From Reichenbachiella agarivorans (GTDB taxonomy: Bacteria; Bacteroidota; Bacteroidia; Cytophagales; Cyclobacteriaceae), in the NCBI RefSeq assembly GCF_025502585.1, contig NZ_CP106679.1:1035001-1099000 (forward strand): 64,000 nt of DNA, written 5' to 3'. A model generated the notes under the pieces. It saw nothing but the letters and a program-made list of their open reading frames with translations, made no database searches and was not told the origin of the DNA. Below, one piece after another: positions 42,777-52,733 of the stretch (position 1 is its first letter; each line of letters starts with the position of its first letter). The translations under genes were made by a program, and so were the position numbers.

Positions 42777-45715
42777 TCGTCTTTCAAGTGTTCATCGATT
42801 TCGCTGCCCATACTGCGGGTGATTTCATCCATTTCTCTGGATGCTTCTGCGACTTTTTCAATCCAAAATTCTCTCTCTGTCAATTCTGACTCCTTCTCAA
42901 TCAGATTCATCATGCCCATGATTCTTGTGAGAGGCCCTCTGACACGATGAGCATTGTCAAAGGCAAATTTGGTAAGCTTCCCATTTTTTTCTCTAATCTT
43001 TTGGGTACGAATCTCCACAAGTTCTTCGAGCTTTTCATTCATGGCATTGAGTGCTTCATTGTAGGTGCGTAGCTCTTCCGCTTGATCAGTAATCGCCTTG
43101 TTAAGTTCTTCCAACTCTCTGTTCTTGTCACTCAATTCAGAGGTTCTCATTTTGACCATGGTACGGAGTTCTCTTTCTCTGGCAGACAACTTATAGGTTC
43201 GCCACCGTACATAGCCCATTACACAGAGTATGAGTACAAATACACACAGCATGACTGCCCACCAAGTACGCCACCAGGGTGGCAAAACGGTAATTGAGAT
43301 CATGGCAGGCTGCTCTTGCCAGACGCCATCATTGTTGGCTGCCTTGACTTTGAAAGTATATGATCCTGGGTTCAAATGTGTGTAAGTCACTTCCCTTTGG
43401 TTGCCGACATAGTTCCATTCTTCTTCCATTCCTTCCAACATATAGGCATATTGATTGAAGTCAGGTCTGGTAAAATTCAGCGCAATGTACTCAAGAGTAA
43501 ATCTCCATTGGTCAGGATGAAAGATCAAATCAGGAGAAACAGCTATGTGACTCTTCAATAAAGCTGTAGAATCACCAACTTGGACACGATTGTTGAAAAG
43601 TTTGAGTCCAGCCAAATGTACGTCTGGTTTGTATCGATTGAAAGGAATATTCAAAGGATCAAAAAGATTGACTCCTTCGGATCCTCCTACATAAATGAGG
43701 TTTCCCTTGGTCAGCATTATGGTGTTTTTGGTAAACTTCCCTCTTTGCAAACCATCTCTCACCGAAAAATTGAGAACCGAGTCTTTGACAGGGTCATACT
43801 TGCTCAACCCTAATGTAGTTGCTAACCAAAGATTCCCCTTCTGATCTTCTATGATTGATCTGATATCTGTCGTTGGTAATTTATTTCTGAGCACGAATTC
43901 AAAATTCATGGTGGTAGGATCCACCTCAATCAAGCCAGAAGAAGTAGCACAATAAATACGGTGGTCTTTGTCCTCATATATCTGAGATACCCAATCACTC
44001 GCTATATCTAGCACGTCTTCAGTTGTAAAATTTAGTCCTTCAAACTTACCCATCTCCTTGTTTTCATATCTCAGAATGTACAAACCCTTTGCCTCACCTC
44101 CAACCCAAATATTTCCTTGACTGTCTTCAAAGAGCGCATACACCATATTGCTTTTGAGTCCATATTCATGGGTTGCATCATAGCGATAACTTCTGACCTC
44201 ACCTGTACTTTTATTGATTCGCTGGAGACCGTTAGAAAAACTAGTCCCCCATATAAAACCATCACGGTCTTCGATCAAGGAAAAGATACTTTTCAATGAA
44301 CTATGAGTTGGTTGAAATCTCTTAACATCTCTGGATTTTTTGTCGATGATGTTGATTCCTCCATTCCAAGTTCCTATCCAGATAGATTGATCAATATCTA
44401 GCATACAAAGGACAGCATCGGAAGAAATTGAATTTTTGACTTCTTCATCCAGTCTCAAATTATCGATTTTCATAGTGGCGGGATCATATATATTGATACC
44501 ACCACCATCGGTTGCTATCCATATTTTACCAGATTCATCCTCATGAAAATCTCGAATGATGTTACTACTTAGTGTTTGACTTTTATAATTTGACTTCATC
44601 AAATGATGAAATTTGTGCAGCATAGGGTCTGCCACATCTACTCCTTCGAGCGCTGTGCCTACCCACAGTCGATTTTGTCGATCTTGATACACGCACCTCA
44701 CTGAGATATTTACAATAGAATGGGGTTTGTTATCAGGAATATAGCGATGAAATCCATTGAAGCTATCATCATAAAGATGCAATCCGCCATTGTCATTGCA
44801 CACCCATATTCTATTTTCCCTATCCAGATAGATCGACTCGATATAATCATTGTATAGGGAATTTTTATCACCCGCAATGTGTAAAAGTTGTCTTTGCACT
44901 TTCGGGTGCTCCCCATTCAAATTCATCTCAAAAATTCCATTCTCAAGAGTCCCAACCCACAAAACACCCTCCCTCACTATCCTGAGTGTAGTCAGCTGCT
45001 GTACAGTATCCTCCTCATTGTTGAGTAAAACAACAGAGCGAACTTCCTGAGTGTCCAAATCAATTATATTCAATCCTTTGGCATAGTGTCCTATCCACAA
45101 CCGATTATTATCTTGATCCAGCAGGAGGCTTTTGAGTGCTAAACTATTGAGGGAATAATTCTTTAGTGGAATCTCGCCATCTCTTTTAAAATAGGGGGTT
45201 AGTTTTTCTGTTGTATAATCATAGACCAACAAGCCTTCGGATAGACTGGCTATCCATACTTTTTTTCTCACCGTATCTTCCACCATGTCCAAAATCACAT
45301 TTGGATTAGCTTGCTCTGGGAAATACTCGTTCTCTAAAGTCACGGGGATCAACTTGTCAAGTTCCCTGTTGTACCGAAACAGGCCATCAGTAGAGCCCAT
45401 CCACAAGGTCCCCTCATGATCTTCCATCAGGCATTTTACCCTACTGGAATTGATAGAACTAGAATCTCCATTGTTCAAAAACAGTCGGTAATTGACTCCA
45501 TTGTATCTGTGTAGCCCGTTTTCGGTGGCTATCCACATATAGCCCTTGTGATCCTGACAAAAGCCAGTAATCTGATTGTTGTGCAGCCCCTCCAGATGAT
45601 CGAAGTACAGCTTGGGAGCCTCAGGAATTGCTGCTTTTTGAGCAATAGCAAACATGCTACTACCCAAAATGACTAGCAGTACCAGAAAAAAAAGATGCTT
45701 TTTGATGTCAAACAA
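42770..45715 (-). CDS. Two-component propeller / Y_Y_Y sensor protein ending after an H-box-like motif
   Basis: 981 residues. A signal or membrane segment (HLFFLVLLVILGSSMFAIAQ) leads to a periplasmic domain of about 12 Reg_prop blades (GYMWIATENGLHRYN, GTLWMGSTDGLFRYN, GKIWIATDGGGINIYDP, GNLWLATTLGLSKYD), a Y_Y_Y domain (QREVTYTHLNPGSYTFKVKA), one TM helix (WWAVMLCVFVLILCVMGYV), a long coiled coil, then KFAFDNAHRVRGPLTRIMGM, which looks like a HisKA H-box. The protein stops about 60 residues later; no HATPase (N, G1, G2 boxes) is present. It may be a phosphorylatable or dimerising sensor working with another kinase. No response regulator is adjacent. Confidence 0.83.
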   Translation of the reverse strand: MFDIKKHLFFLVLLVILGSSMFAIAQKAAIPEAPKLYFDHLEGLHNNQITGFCQDHKGYMWIATENGLHRYNGVNYRLFLNNGDSSSINSSRVKCLMEDHEGTLWMGSTDGLFRYNRELDKLIPVTLENEYFPEQANPNVILDMVEDTVRKKVWIASLSEGLLVYDYTTEKLTPYFKRDGEIPLKNYSLNSLALKSLLLDQDNNRLWIGHYAKGLNIIDLDTQEVRSVVLLNNEEDTVQQLTTLRIVREGVLWVGTLENGIFEMNLNGEHPKVQRQLLHIAGDKNSLYNDYIESIYLDRENRIWVCNDNGGLHLYDDSFNGFHRYIPDNKPHSIVNISVRCVYQDRQNRLWVGTALEGVDVADPMLHKFHHLMKSNYKSQTLSSNIIRDFHEDESGKIWIATDGGGINIYDPATMKIDNLRLDEEVKNSISSDAVLCMLDIDQSIWIGTWNGGINIIDKKSRDVKRFQPTHSSLKSIFSLIEDRDGFIWGTSFSNGLQRINKSTGEVRSYRYDATHEYGLKSNMVYALFEDSQGNIWVGGEAKGLYILRYENKEMGKFEGLNFTTEDVLDIASDWVSQIYEDKDHRIYCATSSGLIEVDPTTMNFEFVLRNKLPTTDIRSIIEDQKGNLWLATTLGLSKYDPVKDSVLNFSVRDGLQRGKFTKNTIMLTKGNLIYVGGSEGVNLFDPLNIPFNRYKPDVHLAGLKLFNNRVQVGDSTALLKSHIAVSPDLIFHPDQWRFTLEYIALNFTRPDFNQYAYMLEGMEEEWNYVGNQREVTYTHLNPGSYTFKVKAANNDGVWQEQPAMISITVLPPWWRTWWAVMLCVFVLILCVMGYVRWRTYKLSARERELRTMVKMRTSELSDKNRELEELNKAITDQAEELRTYNEALNAMNEKLEELVEIRTQKIREKNGKLTKFAFDNAHRVRGPLTRIMGMMNLIEKESELTEREFWIEKVAEASREMDEITRSMGSEIDEHLKDDV

Positions 45716-45724
45716 CTGATACTA

Positions 45725-45765
45725 GGCTTAAGTGCTTTCTAATATAAATAAAAAGCACTTAAGCC
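45725..45765. terminator. Hairpin downstream of ALDH gene
   Basis: 14 perfect pairs (GGCTTAAGTGCTTT / AAAGCACTTAAGCC) with a 13-base AT-rich loop between the ALDH stop and the sensor start, both on the minus strand. It lacks a distinct T-run after the stem. Confidence 0.6.
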
Positions 45766-45789
45766 AAAGGAGAATTTTGGATATACGAA

Positions 45790-47334
45790 TTAAATTTCAA
45801 ACTTGATACCCTGTGCCAGAGGTAGCTTGGTAGTGTAATTGATGGTGTTGGTCTGTCTTCTCATGTACACCTTCCATGCATCCGAACCAGATTCTCGTCC
45901 ACCACCTGTTTCTTTTTCTCCGCCAAAGGCACCACCGATTTCAGCTCCCGAGGTTCCTATGTTGACATTGGCTATCCCACAATCTGATCCAGCATGTGAC
46001 AGGAATTGCTCTGATTCCCTCATATCGCTGGTCATAATTGCTGAAGACAGGCCTTGTGGGACATCATTTTGCAGAGCTATGGCTTCATCCAAATCTTTGT
46101 AGCGGATCAAATACAAAATAGGGGCAAAGGTTTCATGCTGTACGATTTCAAATTCATTCTTAACCTCAAAAATGGCAGGTTTGACGTAACACCCAGATTC
46201 ATACCCCACACCCTTGAGGACTTCTCCATCTACAATCGTTTTAGCACCTTCTTCTTTGGCTTTTGTGATGGCTTGCTGGTACATATCCACCGCCAATTGA
46301 TCTATCAGAGGACCTACATGATTCTTTTCATCCAGCGGATTGCCTATTCTTAGCTGGGCATAGGCCTTCTTTAGCCTGGCTGCTACATTGTCAAAGATCT
46401 CCTCGTGAACAATCAACCTCCTCGTAGAGGTACAACGCTGGCCGCAGGTACCCACCGCACCAAATACGGCACCAATGAGAGACATATCCAAATCGGCATT
46501 TTTAGTAAAAATGATGGCATTGTTCCCTCCCAATTCTAGCAACGCACGCCCGAGTCTTTTGCCAACAGACTCACCTACTGCCTTGCCCATGCGCGTAGAT
46601 CCAGTCGCTGATATTAGGGGAATCCGAGTATCTTGACTCATCAATTGTCCAATTTCAGCATCTCCCACAATCAAATTACTCACACCCTCAGGTACTTGAT
46701 TCGCCGCAAAAACTTTAGCAGTAATTTTTTGACATGCAATTGCTGTCAAAGGAGTCTTCTCGCTGGGCTTCCATACTGTCACGTCTCCACATACCCATGC
46801 CAACGCAGTGTTCCATGCCCATACAGCCACTGGGAAGTTGAATGCGGAAATAATCCCAACCACACCCAGTGGATGGTACTGCTCATACATCCTATGACCA
46901 GGACGCTCTGAGTGCATGGTCAACCCGTAGAGTTGGCGAGACAATCCGACTGCAAAATCACAGATATCTATCATTTCTTGTACTTCTCCTAGACCTTCCT
47001 GATAGGATTTCCCCATTTCATATGAGACCAATTTACCCAATGCCTCTTTCTTTTGGCGCAGGGCATCTCCAAGTTGACGGACTACTTCGCCACGTTTTGG
47101 TGCTGGCACTTGACGCCATTCGGCAAAGGCCTTTTGGGCGGTTTCTACGACTTGTTGGTAGCAAGCCTCATCGGACTCTTGCACTTGGCCTATCAACTGT
47201 CCATCTGCTGGAGAGTGAGATGAAATATTGCCTCCACCAGACTTCAACCATTGACTTCCCGTACTAGAACCAAGCTCGATATTACTCAATTCAAGGCTTT
47301 GAATCGCCTCCTTTATTCCGTATTGATCTGACAT
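45790..47334 (-). CDS. ALDH7-type aldehyde dehydrogenase (aminoadipate-semialdehyde dehydrogenase-like)
   Basis: 514 residues. The catalytic motifs are LELGGNNAIIF (general base Glu) and TCGQRCTSTRRL (nucleophile Cys), with NAD-binding SAFNFPVAVWAWNTALAW and VWKPSEKTPLTA. The NN in ELGGNNA and the SSAIMTSD, GAEIGGAFGGEKETGGGRE and YMRRQTNTINY segments are typical of ALDH7A1 (antiquitin), which oxidises alpha-aminoadipate semialdehyde in lysine breakdown. No other lysine-catabolic genes are next to it, so the substrate is inferred from family only. Confidence 0.88.
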   Translation of the reverse strand: MSDQYGIKEAIQSLELSNIELGSSTGSQWLKSGGGNISSHSPADGQLIGQVQESDEACYQQVVETAQKAFAEWRQVPAPKRGEVVRQLGDALRQKKEALGKLVSYEMGKSYQEGLGEVQEMIDICDFAVGLSRQLYGLTMHSERPGHRMYEQYHPLGVVGIISAFNFPVAVWAWNTALAWVCGDVTVWKPSEKTPLTAIACQKITAKVFAANQVPEGVSNLIVGDAEIGQLMSQDTRIPLISATGSTRMGKAVGESVGKRLGRALLELGGNNAIIFTKNADLDMSLIGAVFGAVGTCGQRCTSTRRLIVHEEIFDNVAARLKKAYAQLRIGNPLDEKNHVGPLIDQLAVDMYQQAITKAKEEGAKTIVDGEVLKGVGYESGCYVKPAIFEVKNEFEIVQHETFAPILYLIRYKDLDEAIALQNDVPQGLSSAIMTSDMRESEQFLSHAGSDCGIANVNIGTSGAEIGGAFGGEKETGGGRESGSDAWKVYMRRQTNTINYTTKLPLAQGIKFEI

Positions 47335-47392
47335 GTTTTTGGGTATTTGTGTTTAGACAAATCTATGAAAAGCAATTTTATTATCTCGCCAA

Positions 47393-48208
47393 TCACCTAG
47401 CAATCTCGGCAACAGGTATGATTCTCTTGTCCTCTGTATAGCAGGTGAATATTCCGACTGCATTAATCAAGTTTCCCTCCAAGGGCGCTGGGAAAGTGAC
47501 ATTCTCTCTACTCGCGTTTTTCGCTTCTTCCAGAGATCGCTGATACCTAAAATTCTCCTCCGTGACCCGCATCAAAGTGATTTCTGTTTTCTCACTATAG
47601 CGCAGTGAATCTGCCTTTATATCTACGACAATCTCTTGCTCCTCCAAAAGCTCATGATAATCCAAATAAGTAACCTTGTTTTTGGGTCGCTTCTCTCCAT
47701 TTTTTCCAACCACATCATAATTGGCGATCAGGATGTAGTAATTGTCTGGATGATAATCAGAAGATAAAAAATTCACGACAATCTGATCTTCTCCAGCCTC
47801 AACATTCTCCATTTTGATTTGCTCTGGCACTCTGCTTCGCGCCCTAATCGTGTCTCCCATAGGACTCAGTACGAGCAGCTCCACCATCAAAGTCTGATCA
47901 GACAAGCGCTGACCACTACCAAAATTGTACACATAGCCTGTCCCCTCTTCAATAAACAAGCTTTGAAACAATTCGATGGTGTCAGAATCTATGATGTAGA
48001 CATCAAAATCCTGAGAATAATCGAGTATGTAATCTTCGAAAATAGGAGAAATCTCAGTAGCTGTCAAGTTGAACAGTTCGCCTGGACGCATATAGCATTC
48101 TACAAAGTAACTTTGCTCCAAAGTCACATCCTGTACGTCTAGCTCTCCATCCCATTGACACGAAACGAGGGTTAGCCACAATAAAATTAACCTCCCCAAT
48201 TTATTCAT
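47393..48208 (-). CDS. DUF4249 lipoprotein
   Basis: 271 residues with lipobox (LTLVSC, Cys17). The rest fits DUF4249: a beta-rich N-terminal half (QSYFVECYMRPGELFNLTAT, VYIIDSDTIELFQS) and a C-terminal half with GEDQIVVNFLSSDYHPDNYY and NLINAVGIFTCYTEDKR. DUF4249 proteins nearly always sit next to a TonB-dependent receptor, as here (8-base overlap with the upstream receptor), and may act as its surface partner. Substrate unknown. Confidence 0.85.
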   Translation of the reverse strand: MNKLGRLILLWLTLVSCQWDGELDVQDVTLEQSYFVECYMRPGELFNLTATEISPIFEDYILDYSQDFDVYIIDSDTIELFQSLFIEEGTGYVYNFGSGQRLSDQTLMVELLVLSPMGDTIRARSRVPEQIKMENVEAGEDQIVVNFLSSDYHPDNYYILIANYDVVGKNGEKRPKNKVTYLDYHELLEEQEIVVDIKADSLRYSEKTEITLMRVTEENFRYQRSLEEAKNASRENVTFPAPLEGNLINAVGIFTCYTEDKRIIPVAEIAR

Positions 48209-50441
48209 GGCTCCCAGCTTTATGATTCAAATAATAAGTAACCGAGAGATAGGGAATTAATGGCAAAACCATCTTGGACTTGGGTACAAATGAGACAAAA
48301 AAATCGTCCTTTCTCTCCACCTCGAAATAAACGAAATCTGCATTTTTTCGATTGTATGTATTGAAAGTTCCCCCAGAAATTTTAAGGGCATTTTTCCTTT
48401 TCAACTCTTTGTAGTAGTTGATTCCTAAATCCAATCTATGTCGTGGAGGCAACCTGTAGTTGTATCGATCACCATAGATGGGGATATAATTGGCAATCGA
48501 GCTAGGGTCAGTGATGTCTTTGGCCACAGTCACACCTTCTGGGACGGTCACATATATTCCAGAACTGTAGGTCCAGAAAGCCGAAAATGACCAGTGCTGA
48601 TTGAGTCGATACAGCAAACTGATGAGTATGTTGGAAGTAATGTCAAAGGGAGGACTGAAGTATACACCTCCATTGATTTGATCAAACTGGCGTTTGGAGT
48701 TCAGATAGGTATAGTTGATTCGTCCTTCTATCTTGGCGATGTTGTACGTCCACTCCGCCTCTATACCTTGGACATATCCTTTCCCTTCGATCATTGTGAT
48801 GGACTCAAATTCAAGATTGGCTCTACTACCTGCGCTAAAATCCTTGATGTGCTTCAAATTCTTGAAAAAAACTGATGCCGTCAAACTCATCCCACTTATC
48901 AACTGATGACTGGCTCCTATTGATACCTGATCACTCCATGCAGATTGATTGTCACTACCCAAAGGAACAGGTATGTCTATGGGACTCCTCACCGTAAAAA
49001 ACGGCAACATTTCCTCATATTGTCGTGTCCTCGCGTAATCTACCCATAGCTCCAAGCGATTCAACAAGTACTGTATTTTGAAGCGTGGAGATAAATCTAG
49101 CAAGGATACCTCCCCCAAATAGTAAGTCAAATTGGCACCTCCCATGATAGTCAAATTTGGATTGGGATAAAGAGTCGCATCGCCAAATACACTGTGCATA
49201 TGGTTATCCATTTGGCTGCTACGCGCAATAGCCTCTCCATTGATAATGCGGTATTGAGTCCATTCTGATTTGTATCCCAGCGAAACCGTCAATTGATTCA
49301 AAATAGGCTGATCCAATCTGATCAAAGCAAGTTGATTGTTATACTCTGAATCAATGCGCTGACTCACCTGCTTGTTTTGATAGCGCGTAGCACTTCTATT
49401 CCCCCCGATTTGAAAAGTCAGTCTACCCTTTTGATTGAGTGCCCTGTCGATCGAAACAACTCCTGACTGATTGTTCCAGTTCATTTGATACATTCTGTCG
49501 GCATCCAAGTGCAACGGTAAATCATCCGAGGATGCCAAACCATATGCATTCACTGACCACTTGTCGCTGAGTACTCCATGGTAGCTCAAGGTCAAGTCAC
49601 CCAACTGATAATTCGGGATTTCATCTAGCTTTTTTGTTCGTTCATACATTTTCGCAACCAAGCCTAGATAGGAATATCTCCCCGATAGTTTTAAGTTGTG
49701 GTTAGACTTCTCTCCCCATGCCAAAGATGTCTTGGCTGAAGAAGAAATGATTCCCAAAGTAGTCTCTACACTTACCCCTTTTTCATAATTGGGTTGACCG
49801 ATCATGTCTACATAACCTGATAGTTTGCCATTGTATATCGAAGGGTAACCACTCTTGTACACGTCAGACTGGGATAGTACATAGGGGTCAAAAGCTGTTA
49901 CCAGCATCGTCATGTGTTTGGGTTCAGCGATACGAATCCCATCTATCAAAAAGGCATTTTCCGTGGTGCTTCCACCCCTCACTGATATTCCCGCATCAAA
50001 AGAGTTGATACTTGACACACCTGGTAATGTCACTAGATATTTTAATATGTCATTTTCACCAAAAAGGCTATTTAGATTAGATATTTGTACGGGATCGACT
50101 TTTAGTACATCATGAATGGTAGCTGCCTCTATTTGTAATTCATCGAGAGATTTAGTTTGAGCAAGCAACTGAATTGTCAATATCTGTGATTGAGAGACCA
50201 TGATGTATTGTGTCTCAAAATTGACATGTGATACCTCAATGACACCTGCGGTTGCCAATTCGATTTGAAAGTATCCTTGGTCATCTGTCACCATGATCCT
50301 AGATTCAGTAGAAATATGTGCCCCTGCAATGGCTACATTATTTTCATCAGATACCGTTCCTTGCACAAGAATTTGACCTATCAATTCTTGAGAGAAGGAA
50401 AAGATAAAAACCCACACGCCTAGGTATTGAAAGAAACGCAT
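48201..50441 (-). CDS. TonB-dependent outer-membrane receptor
   Basis: 746 residues: a signal peptide (VWVFIFSFSQELIGQ), a CarboxypepD_reg-like domain (about 25-110; GTVSDENNVAIAGAHI), a plug (GENDILKYLVTLPGVSSINS, GISVRGGSTTENAFLIDGI) and a 22-strand barrel ending in PLIPYLSVTYYL. It imports an unknown substrate in TonB-dependent fashion. The receptor comes first and the DUF4249 lipoprotein second, making a two-gene operon. The lack of a SusD partner argues against a classical glycan-uptake system. Confidence 0.9.
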   Translation of the reverse strand: MRFFQYLGVWVFIFSFSQELIGQILVQGTVSDENNVAIAGAHISTESRIMVTDDQGYFQIELATAGVIEVSHVNFETQYIMVSQSQILTIQLLAQTKSLDELQIEAATIHDVLKVDPVQISNLNSLFGENDILKYLVTLPGVSSINSFDAGISVRGGSTTENAFLIDGIRIAEPKHMTMLVTAFDPYVLSQSDVYKSGYPSIYNGKLSGYVDMIGQPNYEKGVSVETTLGIISSSAKTSLAWGEKSNHNLKLSGRYSYLGLVAKMYERTKKLDEIPNYQLGDLTLSYHGVLSDKWSVNAYGLASSDDLPLHLDADRMYQMNWNNQSGVVSIDRALNQKGRLTFQIGGNRSATRYQNKQVSQRIDSEYNNQLALIRLDQPILNQLTVSLGYKSEWTQYRIINGEAIARSSQMDNHMHSVFGDATLYPNPNLTIMGGANLTYYLGEVSLLDLSPRFKIQYLLNRLELWVDYARTRQYEEMLPFFTVRSPIDIPVPLGSDNQSAWSDQVSIGASHQLISGMSLTASVFFKNLKHIKDFSAGSRANLEFESITMIEGKGYVQGIEAEWTYNIAKIEGRINYTYLNSKRQFDQINGGVYFSPPFDITSNILISLLYRLNQHWSFSAFWTYSSGIYVTVPEGVTVAKDITDPSSIANYIPIYGDRYNYRLPPRHRLDLGINYYKELKRKNALKISGGTFNTYNRKNADFVYFEVERKDDFFVSFVPKSKMVLPLIPYLSVTYYLNHKAGSHE

Positions 50442-50453
50442 ACTATAAAATTA

Positions 50454-50482
50454 GAAAACCTCAGCCTAAGGCTGAGGTTTTC
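50454..50482 (-). terminator. Terminator of the large lipoprotein gene
   Basis: Stem GAAAACCTCAGCC / GGCTGAGGTTTTC (13 pairs) around a 3-base loop, 33 bases past the stop of the 679-residue lipoprotein. T-rich after the stem on the minus strand. Confidence 0.85.
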
Positions 50483-50514
50483 CACTTGGTTATATCTCTG
50501 TTGTACACTAAGAA

Positions 50515-52554
50515 TTATTGTTTCTTGATATACTCCAACTTATAAGAAATCGCTACGGAACCATTGATCGGGATACCAAAATCTTCTAACTCTGAATCTT
50601 CGAAAGGCACATCACTGGCAGACAATTGGAGATACGTTTTGATTTCAGTAGGATACCCTCCTTCGTTGTATTTGAGGTGCTCTGAGAATATCGCACTGCC
50701 GTGCCCTGCCCATCCAATTTGATTGATGGAATGAGACGATTCAAAAAAGGACATCAATGGGTTGACTGCAGTTAAGGTATGATTCATAAAATTTTTCATG
50801 CCATAGTCATAACTCAAACTAATCATGCTAGTATAGCCTTCTGGATAGAAGTACTTTTCGACGACCATTCCCAACTCTGAATCATATTCATCATACGAAT
50901 AGATAAGTCCCAATGCAGCCAAAATCTCTGGATCAGCCCCTTCATAGTCTTGCGTTTCCTCTAGAGCACTTGGTTTTACCCCAAACTCTATTGGGTTTCC
51001 TTTGCTATCATAGGTGATGCCTACAAGACCCTTTATGTCACTCTGCAAGAAATCAATCGTGCTCAACTTCCCATCTGTATAATTGAACCCAAGCATATCT
51101 TCAAAATGAGGATCTTCCTCCTCGTCAATGTAAGCCACAAGCTTGGTTATTTTCCCTCCCTCTACTTTGATATTCAATACATCTTTATCTTCATTTTCTT
51201 CCTCTTCACTACGAATCGTAAAATCTGCTCCGTCATAGGTATAATATATTGTACGACTATCAATAACGTCTCCAGTCTCATATACATCATAGGTATAAAA
51301 CAGTGCTTTGTAATCCCCTACTATCCCCAAAATTACTTCCACCTCTGGTGTATATACATAAATATAATCCTCTATCATGTTTTCTGTGACTATATCAATA
51401 GGATCACTATCTAAAACAAAATTATATGTGGGGACAAACCACTTATAGTATCTCTTTACTGCTGATGGGCCTGTACTAAAACCACTACCATAGGATACAT
51501 TAGAGGCAGAAACGGCATTGATATTTTTATATTCCTGGTCCCATTCTTCTTTGTTCTCATCATAATCATTGAACCACAGTTCACTATTAATTGCTCCAAA
51601 TGTGACACTCTTATCATATGATTCTCTCATCAAGCATTTTTTGATCTTAGACCCATTCTCATTTATCTGATATAAATAACCATTGCTGGAATAAATTGGA
51701 GTTCTAAATTCACTAAAAAAGGCATAACCATCACCGCTATAACCCTTTACACCACCAGACCAAATTTCATTATATGCATCTTCAAATTCCATTTCAATTC
51801 CTTCTTGCTTATTGGCAAAATATTCATCCCTTGGAACAGCCTTTTTTTTGGTCGCCCACTCTGTGTAAGTTTGGGTAGCTATGTCACCATTGGCATTGTA
51901 AGTTCTTTCGATCGTGAGGTATTTGACTGGATTGTTTAGCAGTGTAGTATAATAGGTGACTTCAATCAACCTGTTATTTACATCGTATTCGAAACTAACA
52001 AAAGGGAGGTCACCATTGTAAATGGCCGAAACCATGTATTCTCCATTGAGATCGGAAAGTTTCACTCCTGATAATGACGCATCGTAAGACAACAAAAATT
52101 CATAGACTGTGCCATCTCCGAGTATTATCGTCAGGATTCCAGTGGTCTGATCATAGTCTACATTGGACACGCCTCGGGGAGAAATTTTTGCTTTCACTCC
52201 TGTATCCTTGTCTCCAACCCACCAGTTACCATTTGGATTGACTAGTGGCATTACATTACCGGCAACTTCTCCTAAATCATCGCTACCAACCCACCAATTT
52301 CCATTTGGTCCGATTACTGGGATTTCATTATTAGGCAGTGCGGTGCTTATGGACGATCCATCTCCGAACAAGAAAATCAAACTATCTTCTTCAATCAAAA
52401 TTTCGGAAATCTTGTTGTTCTCTTCTAGTAAGAGCTTCAGTGCATCAATCTCCTCTTTTAGTTCATCTATATCTGCTGAGTTGTTATCAACACATGCAAA
52501 TACAGTAAGTGCAAAAAAGAGGAAGGTGTAAACAATTTGTTTTGTTTGTTTCAT
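50515..52554 (-). CDS. Large lipoprotein with DUF4988/PL29-like N terminus
   Basis: 679 residues. Lipobox (LTVFAC, Cys21), then a short coiled coil (DIDELKEEIDALKLLLEENN) and two copies of the motif PNGNWWVG (VIGPNGNWWVGSDDLGEV and LVNPNGNWWVGDKDTGVKA), a layout known from the N terminus of PL29-like/DUF4988 surface lipoproteins of Bacteroidota. The long rest resembles YD-repeat-like beta-strands (RLIEVTYYTTLLNNPVKYL, PIEFGVKPSALEETQDYEG, GYPTEIKTYLQ). No catalytic site seen. It may be exposed at the cell surface. Confidence 0.72.
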   Translation of the reverse strand: MKQTKQIVYTFLFFALTVFACVDNNSADIDELKEEIDALKLLLEENNKISEILIEEDSLIFLFGDGSSISTALPNNEIPVIGPNGNWWVGSDDLGEVAGNVMPLVNPNGNWWVGDKDTGVKAKISPRGVSNVDYDQTTGILTIILGDGTVYEFLLSYDASLSGVKLSDLNGEYMVSAIYNGDLPFVSFEYDVNNRLIEVTYYTTLLNNPVKYLTIERTYNANGDIATQTYTEWATKKKAVPRDEYFANKQEGIEMEFEDAYNEIWSGGVKGYSGDGYAFFSEFRTPIYSSNGYLYQINENGSKIKKCLMRESYDKSVTFGAINSELWFNDYDENKEEWDQEYKNINAVSASNVSYGSGFSTGPSAVKRYYKWFVPTYNFVLDSDPIDIVTENMIEDYIYVYTPEVEVILGIVGDYKALFYTYDVYETGDVIDSRTIYYTYDGADFTIRSEEEENEDKDVLNIKVEGGKITKLVAYIDEEEDPHFEDMLGFNYTDGKLSTIDFLQSDIKGLVGITYDSKGNPIEFGVKPSALEETQDYEGADPEILAALGLIYSYDEYDSELGMVVEKYFYPEGYTSMISLSYDYGMKNFMNHTLTAVNPLMSFFESSHSINQIGWAGHGSAIFSEHLKYNEGGYPTEIKTYLQLSASDVPFEDSELEDFGIPINGSVAISYKLEYIKKQ

Positions 52555-52650
52555 GGGTAGACACGGTTAGATAGAATTACAAACAAAGCTAGCGTCAACC
52601 CGTGCATTACAACAAATCAGTCATCGAATATCTACTGGTGTTGGTCAAAT

Positions 52651-52671
52651 ATTGAAGTGATTTGGCAGGAT
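52651..52671 (+). repeat. Short repeat ATTGAAGTGATTTGGCAGGAT
   Basis: A 21-base motif present again at 55464-55484 with 19 of 21 bases the same; weaker similarity extends some 10 bases on each side. Both copies are intergenic and in the same orientation. Here it directly precedes the degP terminator hairpin. Function unknown. Confidence 0.4.
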
Positions 52672-52676
52672 ATGAA

Positions 52677-52710
52677 AAGAGCCACTGAGTTTTTACACCC
52701 TGTGGCTCTT
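52677..52710 (-). terminator. Terminator of degP-like gene
   Basis: Stem AAGAGCCAC / GTGGCTCTT with a 16-base loop, 24 bases past the degP-like stop; the minus-strand reading continues with TTTT. Confidence 0.7.
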
Positions 52711-52733
52711 CATTTTATGAGTTAAAGCACTAA

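Noticed and set aside
52651-52680. Sigma-54-like promoter reading of TTGGCAGGAT
   Set aside because: TGGCA fits the -24 element but no GC element follows at the -12 spacing in either copy of the motif.
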